From NCBI RefSeq assembly GCF_900078335.1, contig NZ_FKBR01000047.1, positions 5,490 to 40,997 of the forward strand: a stretch of 35,508 nt of DNA. The letters run 5' to 3'. Both the position numbers and the translations under genes were made by a program. Each line of letters opens with the position of its first letter. The stretch's first letter is position 1. The notes under the pieces were generated by a model that did not search any database, was not told the origin of the DNA, and saw only the letters and a program-made list of their open reading frames with translations. Shown one piece after another: positions 12,639-21,251 of this stretch. Origin of the DNA: Bordetella trematum (GTDB lineage: Bacteria; Pseudomonadota; Gammaproteobacteria; Burkholderiales; Burkholderiaceae_B).

Positions 12639-13292
12639 ATGGCGCAGCAAGAGAAACCAGCCGCGCCAGACTGGGAGCGCATCGAAGCGGATTACCGGGC
12701 TGGCCTGCTGTCAGTACGGGAGATAGCCAGCTCGAATGGCGTGTCACACGTAGCCATTGGGAAGCGCGCAAAGCGTGACGGCTGGGAGCGCGATCTTCAA
12801 GCAAAGATCAAGGCGAAGGCCGATGCGCTGGTTACCAAAGCCGAGGTTACCAAGGAAGTTACCAGTGAGCAGGCGGTAACCGAGCGTCGGATTGTTGATG
12901 CGAACGCCCAGGTGATCGCCGATGTGCGTGTGTCGCACCGCCGGGATATCGCCAGAGCTCGAAGCCTCGCCATGAAGCTGCTGGATGAGCTGGAAATCCA
13001 GACCGACAACATCGACTTGCTGGAGCAGATCGAAACTGCGCTGGCGAATGGTGACGATGCGCCAGATGGATTGATGCGTGTTTTCCAGCGCGTGACCTCA
13101 ATCGCTGGCCGGATCGACAGCGCTAAGAAGCTGGCCGAAGCCATGAAGGTGTTGGTCGGCATGGAGCGCGAGGCATACGGAATCGTGGAGGCCGCTAAGG
13201 TGGAGCACACCGGTAAGGATGGCGGCCCGGTCGAGGTTGTGCACATGACGCCGGAAGCAATCCGGGAGGTGATGGAGAAAGATGACTGCTGA
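12639..13292 (+). CDS. terS: Terminase small subunit
   Basis: The product is 217 aa. An N-terminal HTH (YRAGLLSVREIASSNGVSHVAIGKRAKRDGW, about residues 17-48) binds packaging-site DNA, and a long helical region (about 75-190) forms the oligomerisation domain. I choose ATG 12639 with GGAG upstream; the frame is open further upstream but crosses the terminator. It overlaps the large subunit by 11 bases. A cos or pac site should be near but I cannot identify it. Confidence 0.85.
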   Translation: MAQQEKPAAPDWERIEADYRAGLLSVREIASSNGVSHVAIGKRAKRDGWERDLQAKIKAKADALVTKAEVTKEVTSEQAVTERRIVDANAQVIADVRVSHRRDIARARSLAMKLLDELEIQTDNIDLLEQIETALANGDDAPDGLMRVFQRVTSIAGRIDSAKKLAEAMKVLVGMEREAYGIVEAAKVEHTGKDGGPVEVVHMTPEAIREVMEKDDC

Positions 13293-14751
13293 AGCCAGTA
13301 TCCGGGCGGCGATGTGCAAGGCAGACGGCCTGTACTTTGCCCGGTACTTCTTCAAGCATCGCATGGGTGCCAAGATGATCGTGGCGCCCCACCACCAAGT
13401 GATCCAGCGCACGCTGCAGCGAGTCATTGATGGCGAGATCACGCGGTTGATCATCAACATCCCGCCGGGCTACACCAAAACCGAGCTGGCCACGATCAAC
13501 ATGATCGGGCGCGGTCTGGCGCTGAACAATCGCGCCCGGTTCATGCATCTGTCGTACTCGCACAACCTGGCGCTGCTCAACAGCAGCACAGCGCGGGGCA
13601 TCGTCAAGTCTCAGGCATATCAGTCCATGTGGCCGATGGCGCTCAAGGACGATGCGGACAGCAAGGCCATGTGGTGGACTGAGCACGGCGGCGGGGTGTA
13701 CGCATCCTCGGCTGCCGGTCAGGTGACCGGCTTTCGGGCCGGACACATGGAGCCGGGCTGGCAGGGCGCGCTGATCATTGACGATCCGGTCAAGCCTGAC
13801 GACGCCTACAGTGACACGGTGCGCGGCGGGATTAATGACCGCTTCAACGAGACGATCAAGAGCCGGCTGGCCATCGAGACAACCCCGATGGTTGTCATCA
13901 TGCAGCGTATTCACTACCACGACCTGAGCGGCTACCTGCTGCGCGGTGGGTCGGGGGAAATGTGGCATCACCTGAATCTGCCGGTGATCATCGACAACAG
14001 CGAGGCGTACCCGAGCGAGAACACGCACGGCATCCCTGTCGAGCACGGCCTGCCGGATGGCTGGCTATGGCCGTACAAGCACAACGAGAGCCACCGAGCG
14101 GCGCTGTTCTCTCACCGGCGAACGGCTGAGGCGCAGTATATGCAGCGCCCGCGCCGGTTCAATGCCGAGGGTGCGCTGTGGAATGAGCAGCTGGTAGCTG
14201 CTGCCCACGCGCTGGATCTGCGGCAAGACCTGCTGCGCACCGTGGTGGCGATCGACCCCCAGGCCACCAATAGCGAGGAAAGCGACGAAACCGGCATTGT
14301 GGCCGCCAGCGTCTACGGATCTGGCGATACCCGCCAGTTCTCGGTAGACGGCGACTATAGCGGCAAGTTCAGCCCGGCAGGCTGGGCCAAGAAGGCCATG
14401 GGCGCCTATGAGCAGCACCAGGCAGACGCCATCGTCATCGAGACGAACCAGGGAGGCGACATGGCCGAGGAGACCTTGCGCAATGCAGGGTTCAAGGGGC
14501 GCATCGTGCGCGTCCACGCAAGCAAGGGCAAGTTCGCCCGGGCCGAGCCCATCTCGGCGTTATACGAACAGGGCAGGGTGGCGCATCGCGGCGCTCTGTA
14601 CCTATTGGAAAACCAGCTCATGGAGTACGTGCCGGCCACAGCGAAGAAGTCGCCCGACCGGCTGGACGCCATGGTCTGGGCATTGACTGAACTGAGCGGC
14701 GCGCAGGCCATGGGCCTGATGATCCCCAAGCGACTTTTACAGGGCCGGTAA
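13282..14751 (+). CDS. terL: Terminase large subunit
   Basis: The 489-aa product has an ATPase domain with a Walker A-like loop NIPPGYTKTE (59-68) and Walker B GALIIDDP (162-169). The C-terminal RNase H-like nuclease has Asp325 (VAIDPQA), Asp335/Glu336, Glu387 in IVIETNQGGD and Asp459/Asp462 near the end. It drives DNA into the prohead and cuts the concatemer. The start overlaps the small subunit. Confidence 0.95.
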   Translation: MTAEASIRAAMCKADGLYFARYFFKHRMGAKMIVAPHHQVIQRTLQRVIDGEITRLIINIPPGYTKTELATINMIGRGLALNNRARFMHLSYSHNLALLNSSTARGIVKSQAYQSMWPMALKDDADSKAMWWTEHGGGVYASSAAGQVTGFRAGHMEPGWQGALIIDDPVKPDDAYSDTVRGGINDRFNETIKSRLAIETTPMVVIMQRIHYHDLSGYLLRGGSGEMWHHLNLPVIIDNSEAYPSENTHGIPVEHGLPDGWLWPYKHNESHRAALFSHRRTAEAQYMQRPRRFNAEGALWNEQLVAAAHALDLRQDLLRTVVAIDPQATNSEESDETGIVAASVYGSGDTRQFSVDGDYSGKFSPAGWAKKAMGAYEQHQADAIVIETNQGGDMAEETLRNAGFKGRIVRVHASKGKFARAEPISALYEQGRVAHRGALYLLENQLMEYVPATAKKSPDRLDAMVWALTELSGAQAMGLMIPKRLLQGR

Positions 14752-14978
14752 TGGCGATATTCAAGGTTTCAGCGCGAGACGGCAGCGTCTCGCTGGTGAT
14801 CCGTGCGCGCTGCATTTCCTGCGCCCGGCAGATCGCCGTGCAGCGGTCGCCGTCAACCGAGGTGCGTCTGTGGCGCGACCCGGCGAGGTCGGCTGTCACT
14901 TTGATAGAGAACCCGGAGCAGTATGGCTACCTGAGGGAAGGCCGGCAGGGCTTCATTGAGCGGATTCAACATGGCTAA
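14751..14978 (+). CDS. Small Cys-containing protein between terminase and portal
   Basis: The product is 75 aa with one CxxC pair (RCISCAR) near residue 20, then a beta-rich charged region. ATG overlaps the terminase stop (TAATG), and the gene overlaps the portal start by 8 bases, so it is probably real. It might be a small zinc-ribbon-like protein but only one pair is visible. Function unknown. Confidence 0.6.
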   Translation: MAIFKVSARDGSVSLVIRARCISCARQIAVQRSPSTEVRLWRDPARSAVTLIENPEQYGYLREGRQGFIERIQHG

Positions 14979-16326
14979 CGCTGACAATCTTGCGCTGGCG
15001 GTCAACCATGCTGTGAGTCAGCTGGCGGCCGCGCGCTCGCGGATGGCGCTGCTCAACCCTGGCGGGATGGGCTTGGACGCCAAGCGCAATGCGGCCTGGT
15101 GCGAGTATGGGTTCAAGGAGACGCTGACGTCTCAGGACCTGTACAAGCTGTACCGGCGGGGTGGCATTGCACATGGCGCAGTCAATAAGCTGGTGAGTAC
15201 CTGCTGGAAAACGCCGCCGCAAGTCATCGAGGGGGATGCCCAGGATGACGCCAGGAAGGAAACGCCCTGGGAGCGTAGCCTGAAGCCGACGTTGACCGCT
15301 TCGCTTTGGCGCGCCTTTGCTGAGGCCGATCGTCGGCGCCTGGCAGGACGCTTCTCCGCGCTGATCCTGCGCATCCGCGATAGCCGGGGCTGGGATCAGC
15401 CGATTGCCGCCGGAGGCCGGGAGCTGGTCGAGGTTATCCCGGCCTGGGAGGCGTCATTGACCCCCGCGGAATGGGATACCGATCCGCAGTCGGAGGGATA
15501 TGGCAAGCCCAAGGCATGGCTGTATCAACAGGTTGGCGGCAACGGTCAGTTGGGCGAGATTGTCACGATCCATCCAGATCGGATCTTCATCCTTGGCGAC
15601 TACTCGCTTGATGCCATTGGCTTTCTTGAGCCTGCCTATAACTCATTCGTGAGCATCGAGAAGGTCGAGGGCGGCAGCGGCGAGTCCTTCCTGAAGAACG
15701 CAGCGCGCCAGTTGAACATCAACTTTCAGGCTGAAGGCATCGATTTCAACAGCCTCGCGGCAACGTACGGGGTGAGTGTTCAGGACCTCCAGGCCAAGTT
15801 CAACGAGGTCGCAGTTGAAATGAACCGTGGCAATGACACGGTGCTTGTGACCCAGGGAGCGACGACTACGCCCTTGGTGACAGCGGTGCCCGACCCCAGT
15901 CCGACCTACAACATCAATCTGCAGACCGTCAGTGCAGCGCTGGACATCGCCAGCCGTGTCCTGGTGGGCAACCAGCAGGGTGAGCGGGCCAGCACTGAAG
16001 ACCTGAAGGCCTTCAACAGCCGGTGCCAGTCTCGTCGCAACGGCGATTTGACGCATGAACTCCATAGCTTCGTCGGCCATCTGATCCGTATTCGCGTGGT
16101 CAAGCCAGTGGCCGAGTACGCGATTGTCTGGGATGACCTGTCGGAGGCGACCCAAGCTGAGAAGCTGGGCAATGCCAAGACCATGAGTGAGATCAACCAG
16201 ACGGCCTTGGCCAGCGGCGAAGAGGTGTTTACCACCGACGAGATCCGCACGGCTGCCGGGTATGACCCTGCTGAGGGCGGGCCAGCATTGCCTGACAACG
16301 ATGATGACGAGGACGACGATGAATAA
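14971..16326 (+). CDS. Portal protein (DUF1073 family)
   Basis: The 451-aa product matches DUF1073-type portals: LYKLYRRGGIAHGAVNKLVSTCWKTPP near 49-75, the central wing and stem region, a long helix (SALDIASRVLVGNQQGERASTEDLKAFNSR) near 330-355 and an acidic tail ending in a run of Asp/Glu. The dodecameric portal is the DNA gate at the unique capsid vertex. ATG 14971 is chosen over an upstream TTG. Some databases label this family by a shared anti-CBASS domain name; position after terminase supports portal. Confidence 0.85.
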   Translation: MANADNLALAVNHAVSQLAAARSRMALLNPGGMGLDAKRNAAWCEYGFKETLTSQDLYKLYRRGGIAHGAVNKLVSTCWKTPPQVIEGDAQDDARKETPWERSLKPTLTASLWRAFAEADRRRLAGRFSALILRIRDSRGWDQPIAAGGRELVEVIPAWEASLTPAEWDTDPQSEGYGKPKAWLYQQVGGNGQLGEIVTIHPDRIFILGDYSLDAIGFLEPAYNSFVSIEKVEGGSGESFLKNAARQLNINFQAEGIDFNSLAATYGVSVQDLQAKFNEVAVEMNRGNDTVLVTQGATTTPLVTAVPDPSPTYNINLQTVSAALDIASRVLVGNQQGERASTEDLKAFNSRCQSRRNGDLTHELHSFVGHLIRIRVVKPVAEYAIVWDDLSEATQAEKLGNAKTMSEINQTALASGEEVFTTDEIRTAAGYDPAEGGPALPDNDDDEDDDE

Positions 16327-16477
16327 CCGCATCCGTTGGCTTTGGGGCTTCCCTGGATGGGGCTGGCGCATGTACGGCGTGGCTAGCTTTCAGGCTGGGC
16401 GCATGTGGTTCATCGGCTTCAGTAAGCAGGAGGTGAGGCATGGCAAGGAAACCAAGCCCGCCGATCCTCCCGCGTAG
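16319..16477 (+). CDS. Small Trp/Gly-rich protein
   Basis: The 52-aa product is rich in aromatic residues (WLWGFPGWGWRMYGVASFQAGRMWF), then polar. The start overlaps the portal stop (ATGAATAA) and GAGGA lies upstream; its end overlaps the next gene by 38 bases. A short membrane-active or beta-hairpin peptide is possible. It may be only a chance frame. Confidence 0.35.
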   Translation: MNNRIRWLWGFPGWGWRMYGVASFQAGRMWFIGFSKQEVRHGKETKPADPPA

Positions 16478-17369
16478 CCAAGAAGACCCGACAGGCGTTG
16501 ACCGGCTTGAGCGCGGGGCGATGCGGGAGTTCAAAGCCCGCCTGCGCAAGATTGCCCGCGGATACGTCGCACTGCTTGACCGGATCCCGGCCGAGCCTGC
16601 GGTGAACAAGCGCTATGCCTTCCGGCTCGATCCGACGCTGTTGTCGGCCCTCCTGGCCGAGGGCGACATGCTGGTCAATGCCATCCTTATGGAAGGTGGC
16701 GAGCGCAATCTCTGGCTGTTTGAGTCGTATGTGGCGGTCGCCTACCAGCGCGGCACGGCTCAGGAGTTCGCCAGCCTGGCGCAGCAGTCGCCGGCATACA
16801 AGGCGGGCCAGCAAGACTTGGCCAGCTTGCTCCGCAGCGAGCCGTACCAGCGCCGTCTGGCGCTCATCCGGGCGCGAGAGTTCGAGGAAATGAAGGGGCT
16901 GGCCGGGCAGGTCAAGGCGGACATGGGTCGCATCCTGACCGACGGCCTTGGGCGCGGGCTGAATCCTCGCGACATTGCCCGGAACCTGACCGACCAGGCT
17001 GGGATTGAGGAGCGGCGAGCTAACAGGGTCGCCCGATCAGAGGTAACAACGGCGCTGCGTCGGGCCCGCTGGGACGAGGTGGACGAAGGTGCCGAGCGGT
17101 ACGCCTTGCAGGGCAAACAAATGCACCTGTCTGCGCTGTCTCCGACTACGCGCCGGACACATGCCGAGCGGCACAGCAAGCTGTTCACCACTGATGAAGT
17201 GCGTGATTGGTACGCAAAGGATGGCAATTCGATCAACTGCAAGTGCAATCAAGTCTTCGTGCTGGTGGACGAGCACGGCAGGCCACTGGTGCCGGGCATT
17301 CAAGAGCGCACACGCGAAACCTATCAAAAGATGGCTGCCCGTGAGGACAGCGAATGGACGAAGGAGTGA
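16440..17369 (+). CDS. Head morphogenesis protein (SPP1 gp7/Mu gpF family)
   Basis: The 309-aa product has a helical N-terminal part and the C-terminal phage Mu F-like domain: NRVARSEVTTALRRARWDE near 198-216, TTRRTHAERHSKLFT near 237-251 and INCKCNQVF near 265-273, with conserved Cys and His. The protein binds the portal and is packaged in few copies; SPP1 gp7 affects DNA ejection. GCAGGAGG precedes the ATG. Confidence 0.85.
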   Translation: MARKPSPPILPRSQEDPTGVDRLERGAMREFKARLRKIARGYVALLDRIPAEPAVNKRYAFRLDPTLLSALLAEGDMLVNAILMEGGERNLWLFESYVAVAYQRGTAQEFASLAQQSPAYKAGQQDLASLLRSEPYQRRLALIRAREFEEMKGLAGQVKADMGRILTDGLGRGLNPRDIARNLTDQAGIEERRANRVARSEVTTALRRARWDEVDEGAERYALQGKQMHLSALSPTTRRTHAERHSKLFTTDEVRDWYAKDGNSINCKCNQVFVLVDEHGRPLVPGIQERTRETYQKMAAREDSEWTKE

Positions 17370-17371
17370 CC

Positions 17372-18646
17372 ATGCCGATGCAGGTCAACGTGACCACGCA
17401 GGTCAACAGCAAGCAGATCCGCCGCGAGACGCACAACGGGCGGGAGCATTGGGTCGTGCCGAGTCACACGCTACCGGCAAATGTGGTCATGAACGGCGGG
17501 CTGTACACGGCCAGTGAGATTGACGCGCACTTCCATAAGCTGGAGGGCACGCTGGCGCCGCTGGGGCATCCCCAGGTGAACGGCCAGTTCGTGAGCGCCT
17601 TCAGCCCCGAGGGCATCAATGTCGGGCATGTCGGCGCCTGGAACAGGAATGCCAAGAAACAGGGCAACCGCGTTTATCTGGAAAAGTGGATCGACATCGA
17701 GGTCGCCCAGCGTACGGAAGGCGGCCAGCGGCTGATTGAGCGACTGGAGGCCCTGGAGCGCGGCGACGACGTGCCGCCTGTGCACACCAGCGTGGCTGTG
17801 TTCCTTGATCGGATCGAAGCCAACGAACAGCAGAAGAAGGGCGGCTATGACTGGATCGCCAAGATTCACGGCATGGATCACGACGCCATTCTTCTGGACG
17901 AGCCTGGCGCGGCGACCCCGGAGCAGGGCGTGGGGATCATGGTCAACGCGGACCTGGCCCAGCCCCTGCAGGCCAATGCCGGCGCGCTGGTGGGCGAATC
18001 CTTCCGCGAGCGCGAAACGCGGATCCAAAACGCAGCTAAGGCGCGTTTTGCACCTGGCCAGGACGATTACGTCTGGGTCGCAGATTTCACCGATAGCCAA
18101 GTCGTGATCGTCAAGAACGGCGGCACGCCCGAGGCCTACGGTTACACGTCCGAGGGCGGAAAGATCGTCTTTGACGATACGGGCAGCCCCGTCATGCGTC
18201 AGGAGTCCTGGGTGGCGGCCGCCTTCAATTCCCTGAAACGAGTTTTCAACCAGCAGGCCCGGCCTGCAGCAACCAAGGAGGGCGACATGCCCCTGACCCC
18301 CGAAGAAAAGGCCGAGCTGACCACCGATATCAGCAAAGCCGTTACCGCCAACATGGCCCAGGCCGTCGCGGATGCGCTCAAGCCCGTGTCCGAAGCCGTT
18401 CAGACTCTGCAGGCCAATCAGCAGGCCCTGTCCGACACGCTGACAGCGAATGCGCGCGCCGAAGAGGCTGACAAGCGCAAGGCCGTCGCCGCCGTGCATG
18501 GCGAGATCGTGGCAAATGCCCTGTCGGGCGAGCCGCTGGACGTCATGTTCAAGGCCCTGGGCACCGCCGCGCCGCTGGCCCCGGGTCTCATCCAGACCAA
18601 CAGCGGCGTGCTGACTGCCGATGTGTCGGCTCTGCCCAAGGAGTAA
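17372..18646 (+). CDS. DUF2213-type head maturation protease fused to scaffold
   Basis: The 424-aa product has an N-terminal DUF2213-like domain (about 1-170: LPANVVMNGGLYTASEIDAHFHKLEG..., APLGHP, INVGHVGAWNRN), a linker, and an Ala/Gln-rich helical C-terminus (about 300-424) typical of scaffold. It should shape the prohead and then be degraded. Start 17372 follows AAGGAG; an in-frame ATG at 17354 has none. A strong internal start at 18287 could make the scaffold part alone. Confidence 0.75.
   Translation: MPMQVNVTTQVNSKQIRRETHNGREHWVVPSHTLPANVVMNGGLYTASEIDAHFHKLEGTLAPLGHPQVNGQFVSAFSPEGINVGHVGAWNRNAKKQGNRVYLEKWIDIEVAQRTEGGQRLIERLEALERGDDVPPVHTSVAVFLDRIEANEQQKKGGYDWIAKIHGMDHDAILLDEPGAATPEQGVGIMVNADLAQPLQANAGALVGESFRERETRIQNAAKARFAPGQDDYVWVADFTDSQVVIVKNGGTPEAYGYTSEGGKIVFDDTGSPVMRQESWVAAAFNSLKRVFNQQARPAATKEGDMPLTPEEKAELTTDISKAVTANMAQAVADALKPVSEAVQTLQANQQALSDTLTANARAEEADKRKAVAAVHGEIVANALSGEPLDVMFKALGTAAPLAPGLIQTNSGVLTADVSALPKE
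18287..18646 (+). CDS. Nested scaffold protein from an internal start
   Basis: Inside the protease gene, in frame, AAGGAGGG (18275-18282) lies just before ATG 18287. The 119-aa product (MPLTPEEKAELTTDISK...) is helical, Ala/Gln-rich and precisely the scaffold segment. Lambda makes Nu3 scaffold from inside protease gene C in the same way. The internal site is better than most true starts in the window. Confidence 0.65.
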   Translation: MPLTPEEKAELTTDISKAVTANMAQAVADALKPVSEAVQTLQANQQALSDTLTANARAEEADKRKAVAAVHGEIVANALSGEPLDVMFKALGTAAPLAPGLIQTNSGVLTADVSALPKE

Positions 18647-18649
18647 GCC

Positions 18650-19087
18650 ATGAGCCGCTATCGTCGCGTCAATCTGGACGGCCTGTCCGTCTCTGAAACC
18701 CGCTCGGCTGCAGCCGCACTGCTGCCGGGTACTTTCGCCACCATCAGCGCCGCGGACAAGTTTGCCCAAGCAGCGACCGCTTCCGGCCGGCTGTATGTGG
18801 TCAACCCCGCGTATCACCAGGGCCTCAGCATCCGTGATGCCGTACCCGTCGATGACTCTGCCGTGGGCGAGTACGTCGAGGAGGGTCGCGAGCTGGCCGT
18901 CTTGTGCCCGGCAGGTACCTACGCCAAGGACACCCCCATCAAGTTGGGCACCAACGGCCAGGGCGCCATCGCCTCGGATGATACCGACGGGGTCCTGGGG
19001 TACAGCCAGGACGCGGCCACGCTGACCGCGCCGGACTTCATCCGGGTGCGTTTCCGCGTCGGCACGGTTGCCGCCCCGGCCCCCTAA
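18650..19087 (+). CDS. Head decoration-like protein
   Basis: The 145-aa product is beta-rich with no charged coiled coil; it starts 3 bases after the scaffold stop with AAGGAG before ATG, and precedes the major capsid gene. Features such as LAVLCPAGTYAKDTPIKLGTNG and the DGVLGYSQDAATL segment resemble small capsid-stabilising (DUF2190-like) proteins. The role is mainly from position. Confidence 0.6.
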   Translation: MSRYRRVNLDGLSVSETRSAAAALLPGTFATISAADKFAQAATASGRLYVVNPAYHQGLSIRDAVPVDDSAVGEYVEEGRELAVLCPAGTYAKDTPIKLGTNGQGAIASDDTDGVLGYSQDAATLTAPDFIRVRFRVGTVAAPAP

Positions 19088-19102
19088 ACAGGAGAGCAGA
19101 CA

Positions 19103-20179
19103 ATGTTTCTGACCCAATCCGCAATTTCTGCCCACCCGCGCCTGATGGGCCACCTGCAGCAACTGCAGGCCAACCGCAACATCTGGAATACGCAAAACGC
19201 CGCGTTGATCGAGGTCAATCGCGCCTCGATGACGCCGGAAATGCTCCAGGCCAACGCCCTGGCGGGCCTGGGCCGCGAATTCTGGCAGGAGGTTGACCGC
19301 CAGGTCATTCAGTTCCGTGACCGGGAAACCGGCATGGAGATCGTCAACGACCTGCTGGGTGTTCAGACCGTGCTGGATATCGGCAAGACGGTGAAGAGCT
19401 ACAACATCGCTGGCGATATTGCCGACGACGTGAGCATCAGCATCGACGGCCAGGCCCCGTACAGCTTCGATCACACCGAGTACGACAATGACGGCGACCC
19501 TGTGCCCATTTTCACGGCTGGCTATGGCGTCAACTGGCGCCACAACGCCGGGCTGAACTCGGTCGGCATCGATATGGTGCTGGATTCCCAGCAAGCCAAG
19601 CTGCGCAAGTACTACAAGAGCATCGTCAGCTACACCCTGACCGGCTCCGAGCGCATCCGCGTGGACGGCAAGCCCGGGCAGGGCCTGAAGAACCACCGCA
19701 ACACGGTCAAGATCAATCTCGGAAGCGGCGCCGGCGGCGTGAACATCGACCTGACCACCGCTACCCAGCAGCAGATCATCGACTTCTTCACCAAGGGCGC
19801 TTTTGGCCAGGCAGCTCGGGCCAACAAGGTGGATGCCTATGACGTGCTGTGGGTGTCCCCGGAGATCTACGCCAACATGGACAGCGACTATGTCAACGGC
19901 GGCGTGATCAGCGGCACGATTGGCGACCGCGTCAAGGCACGAGCGAAAGTGCGCGATATCCGCGAAACCTACGCTTTCTCGGGCAATGAGTTCCTCGCTT
20001 ACCAGCGCCGCCAGGACGTTGTCTCCCCGTTGGTGGGCATGGCCACGGGCGTGGTGCCGCTGGCCCGTCTGCGCCCGCAGGACAATCACAACTTCCAGAT
20101 CATGGGCGCCATGGGCATGCAGGTGAAGCGTGACGGCGACGGCAAGAGCGGCGTGCTGTACGGCGCCAACCTGGCCTAA
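19103..20179 (+). CDS. Major capsid protein
   Basis: The 358-aa product follows scaffold and decoration genes, with GGAG before the ATG. N-terminal helices (about 1-85), a beta-rich middle and the C-terminal WVSPEIYANMDSDYVNG... YQRRQDVVSPLVGMATGVVPLARLRPQDNHNFQIMGAMG region are those of HK97-fold capsids of the linear-bacteriocin/encapsulin-like type. Codon use is strongly biased, as expected for an abundant protein. Confidence 0.85.
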   Translation: MFLTQSAISAHPRLMGHLQQLQANRNIWNTQNAALIEVNRASMTPEMLQANALAGLGREFWQEVDRQVIQFRDRETGMEIVNDLLGVQTVLDIGKTVKSYNIAGDIADDVSISIDGQAPYSFDHTEYDNDGDPVPIFTAGYGVNWRHNAGLNSVGIDMVLDSQQAKLRKYYKSIVSYTLTGSERIRVDGKPGQGLKNHRNTVKINLGSGAGGVNIDLTTATQQQIIDFFTKGAFGQAARANKVDAYDVLWVSPEIYANMDSDYVNGGVISGTIGDRVKARAKVRDIRETYAFSGNEFLAYQRRQDVVSPLVGMATGVVPLARLRPQDNHNFQIMGAMGMQVKRDGDGKSGVLYGANLA

Positions 20180-20189
20180 GGAGCGAGCC

Positions 20190-20576
20190 ATGGCGAAATA
20201 TCAAGTTGTGCGCCCCTGGCACGGCGTTAAGAAAGGTGCCGTGCTGACCCTCGACCGCGTGCATCCTGCGCTGGCCGCCAACGTGATGGAGATCACGGAC
20301 GACAGCCGGTTGGGTCACGTGACTGTGGATGTTTCGACCATCGCCACCGAGCAGGCCGAGCGCATCATCGCGGAAGCGAAGGAGACCATCGACACGATGG
20401 TGAGCGCCGCGCGCACCGAGGCCGATGAGATCGTGCTCGCAGCCCATGAGGAGGCGGGGCGGATTCGCGCCGGGGCGACTGCTGGCGAGGCGGGCGGCAC
20501 GCTGACTCCGGCCACGCCGGACGCCACGGCTGCCAAGCGTGGCCGGCCGCCGAAGGTCGGCTCCAGCAGCGAATAA
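20190..20576 (+). CDS. Hypothetical head protein with Lys/Pro-rich tail
   Basis: The 128-aa product has a short beta N-terminal domain (YQVVRPWHGVKKGAVLTLD), a helical Glu/Ala middle (about 50-95) and a low-complexity tail ending KRGRPPKVGSSSE. AAGGAG lies before ATG 20190. A role as capsid or neck accessory is from position only. The KRGRPPK stretch is AT-hook-like, so DNA contact is possible. Confidence 0.65.
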   Translation: MAKYQVVRPWHGVKKGAVLTLDRVHPALAANVMEITDDSRLGHVTVDVSTIATEQAERIIAEAKETIDTMVSAARTEADEIVLAAHEEAGRIRAGATAGEAGGTLTPATPDATAAKRGRPPKVGSSSE

Positions 20577-20596
20577 CCGCCCTTGAGGCGGTTTTT
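20577..20596 (+). terminator. Terminator after the capsid block
   Basis: CCGCC-CTTGA-GGCGG followed by TTTTT, beginning at the base after the stop codon. Confidence 0.85.
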
Positions 20597-20600
20597 CTTT

Positions 20601-20721
20601 GCCCGCTCGCTGGCGGGCATACGCTTCATAGCAGCCTTGAATCGGTAGCTACCGAGCCCGCAAGGGTGGGTGAGCTTTGAAAAGTCCGGGGCTGCTCCTT
20701 TCGGGGCGGCCCTTTTCTTTT
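20601..20721 (+). terminator. Hairpin cluster and terminator before the KilA-N gene
   Basis: Three structures follow one another: GCCCGC/GCGGGC (20601-20618), the perfect palindrome CGGTAGCTACCG (20643-20654), and GGGCTGCTCC-TTTC-GGGGCGGCCC (20689-20712) with a T-rich end that is a probable intrinsic terminator. The palindrome could be an operator. I see no clear promoter. Confidence 0.65.
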
Positions 20722-20732
20722 CTGAGGTCGAT

Positions 20733-21215
20733 ATGAAATCTCTGACAATATGCGATACCTCGATTGGCCGGGATGACGGCGGCCGGTATAGCCTAAATGA
20801 CCTACACCGGGCATCGGGCGGAGCCAAGAAGCATCAGCCCGCGATGTTTATGCGGTTGGGATCCACCAAGAACCTGATTGCAGAGATCCAGTCTACAGAT
20901 ATGCAGAGTGCATTCCGGACGGTGAATGGCGGTCCGATGAGAGGCACATACGTCTGCAAAGAACTGGTCTACGCCTACGCCATGTGGATCAACTCAGCGT
21001 TTGCCTTGAAGGTAATTCGGGCCTATGACGCCATGCAAACGACTGCGCATGGACTGTGGAAAGAAATGCAGGCGCTTATCGCTGAAGAAGTCTCCACACA
21101 GGTTCGCGCATCATTTGGGTCGCGCCTCATGCTCGAGCGAAAACGGGCCATGCCTGATTTCAGGCGTCGCCGAGAACAGCTTGAGGCGCGGATTCAGCCA
21201 TCCCTTATTCACTGA
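20733..21215 (+). CDS. KilA-N domain protein
   Basis: The 160-aa product has a KilA-N domain (about 10-105): DGGRYSLNDLHRASGGAKKHQPAMF... GTYVCKELVYAYAMWINSAFALKVIRAYD. KilA-N is a DNA-binding domain of phage antirepressors and nucleases. The C-terminus is basic and helical with no second known domain. GAGGT precedes ATG 20733. The gene is enclosed by terminators inside the structural operon, so it is an inserted cassette (moron). Its target is unknown. Confidence 0.8.
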   Translation: MKSLTICDTSIGRDDGGRYSLNDLHRASGGAKKHQPAMFMRLGSTKNLIAEIQSTDMQSAFRTVNGGPMRGTYVCKELVYAYAMWINSAFALKVIRAYDAMQTTAHGLWKEMQALIAEEVSTQVRASFGSRLMLERKRAMPDFRRRREQLEARIQPSLIH

Positions 21216-21240
21216 CCCGGCCAAGCGCCGGGTTTTCTTT
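21216..21240 (+). terminator. Terminator after the KilA-N gene
   Basis: CCCGGC-CAAGC-GCCGGG followed by TTTTCTTT, starting at the base after the stop codon and ending 12 bases before the next ATG. Confidence 0.8.
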
Positions 21241-21251
21241 TGGGGCACACC

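Noticed and set aside
14971-16326. Anti-CBASS (Acb1) nuclease function for the DUF1073 protein
   Set aside because: The gene has portal length, portal gene order and an acidic C-terminal tail; the shared domain label does not indicate Acb1 activity.
17471-20191. Very long leftward open frame (906 codons)
   Set aside because: It is antisense to well-supported protease, decoration and capsid genes. High GC at third codon positions removes stops from this frame; the protein has no recognisable motif.
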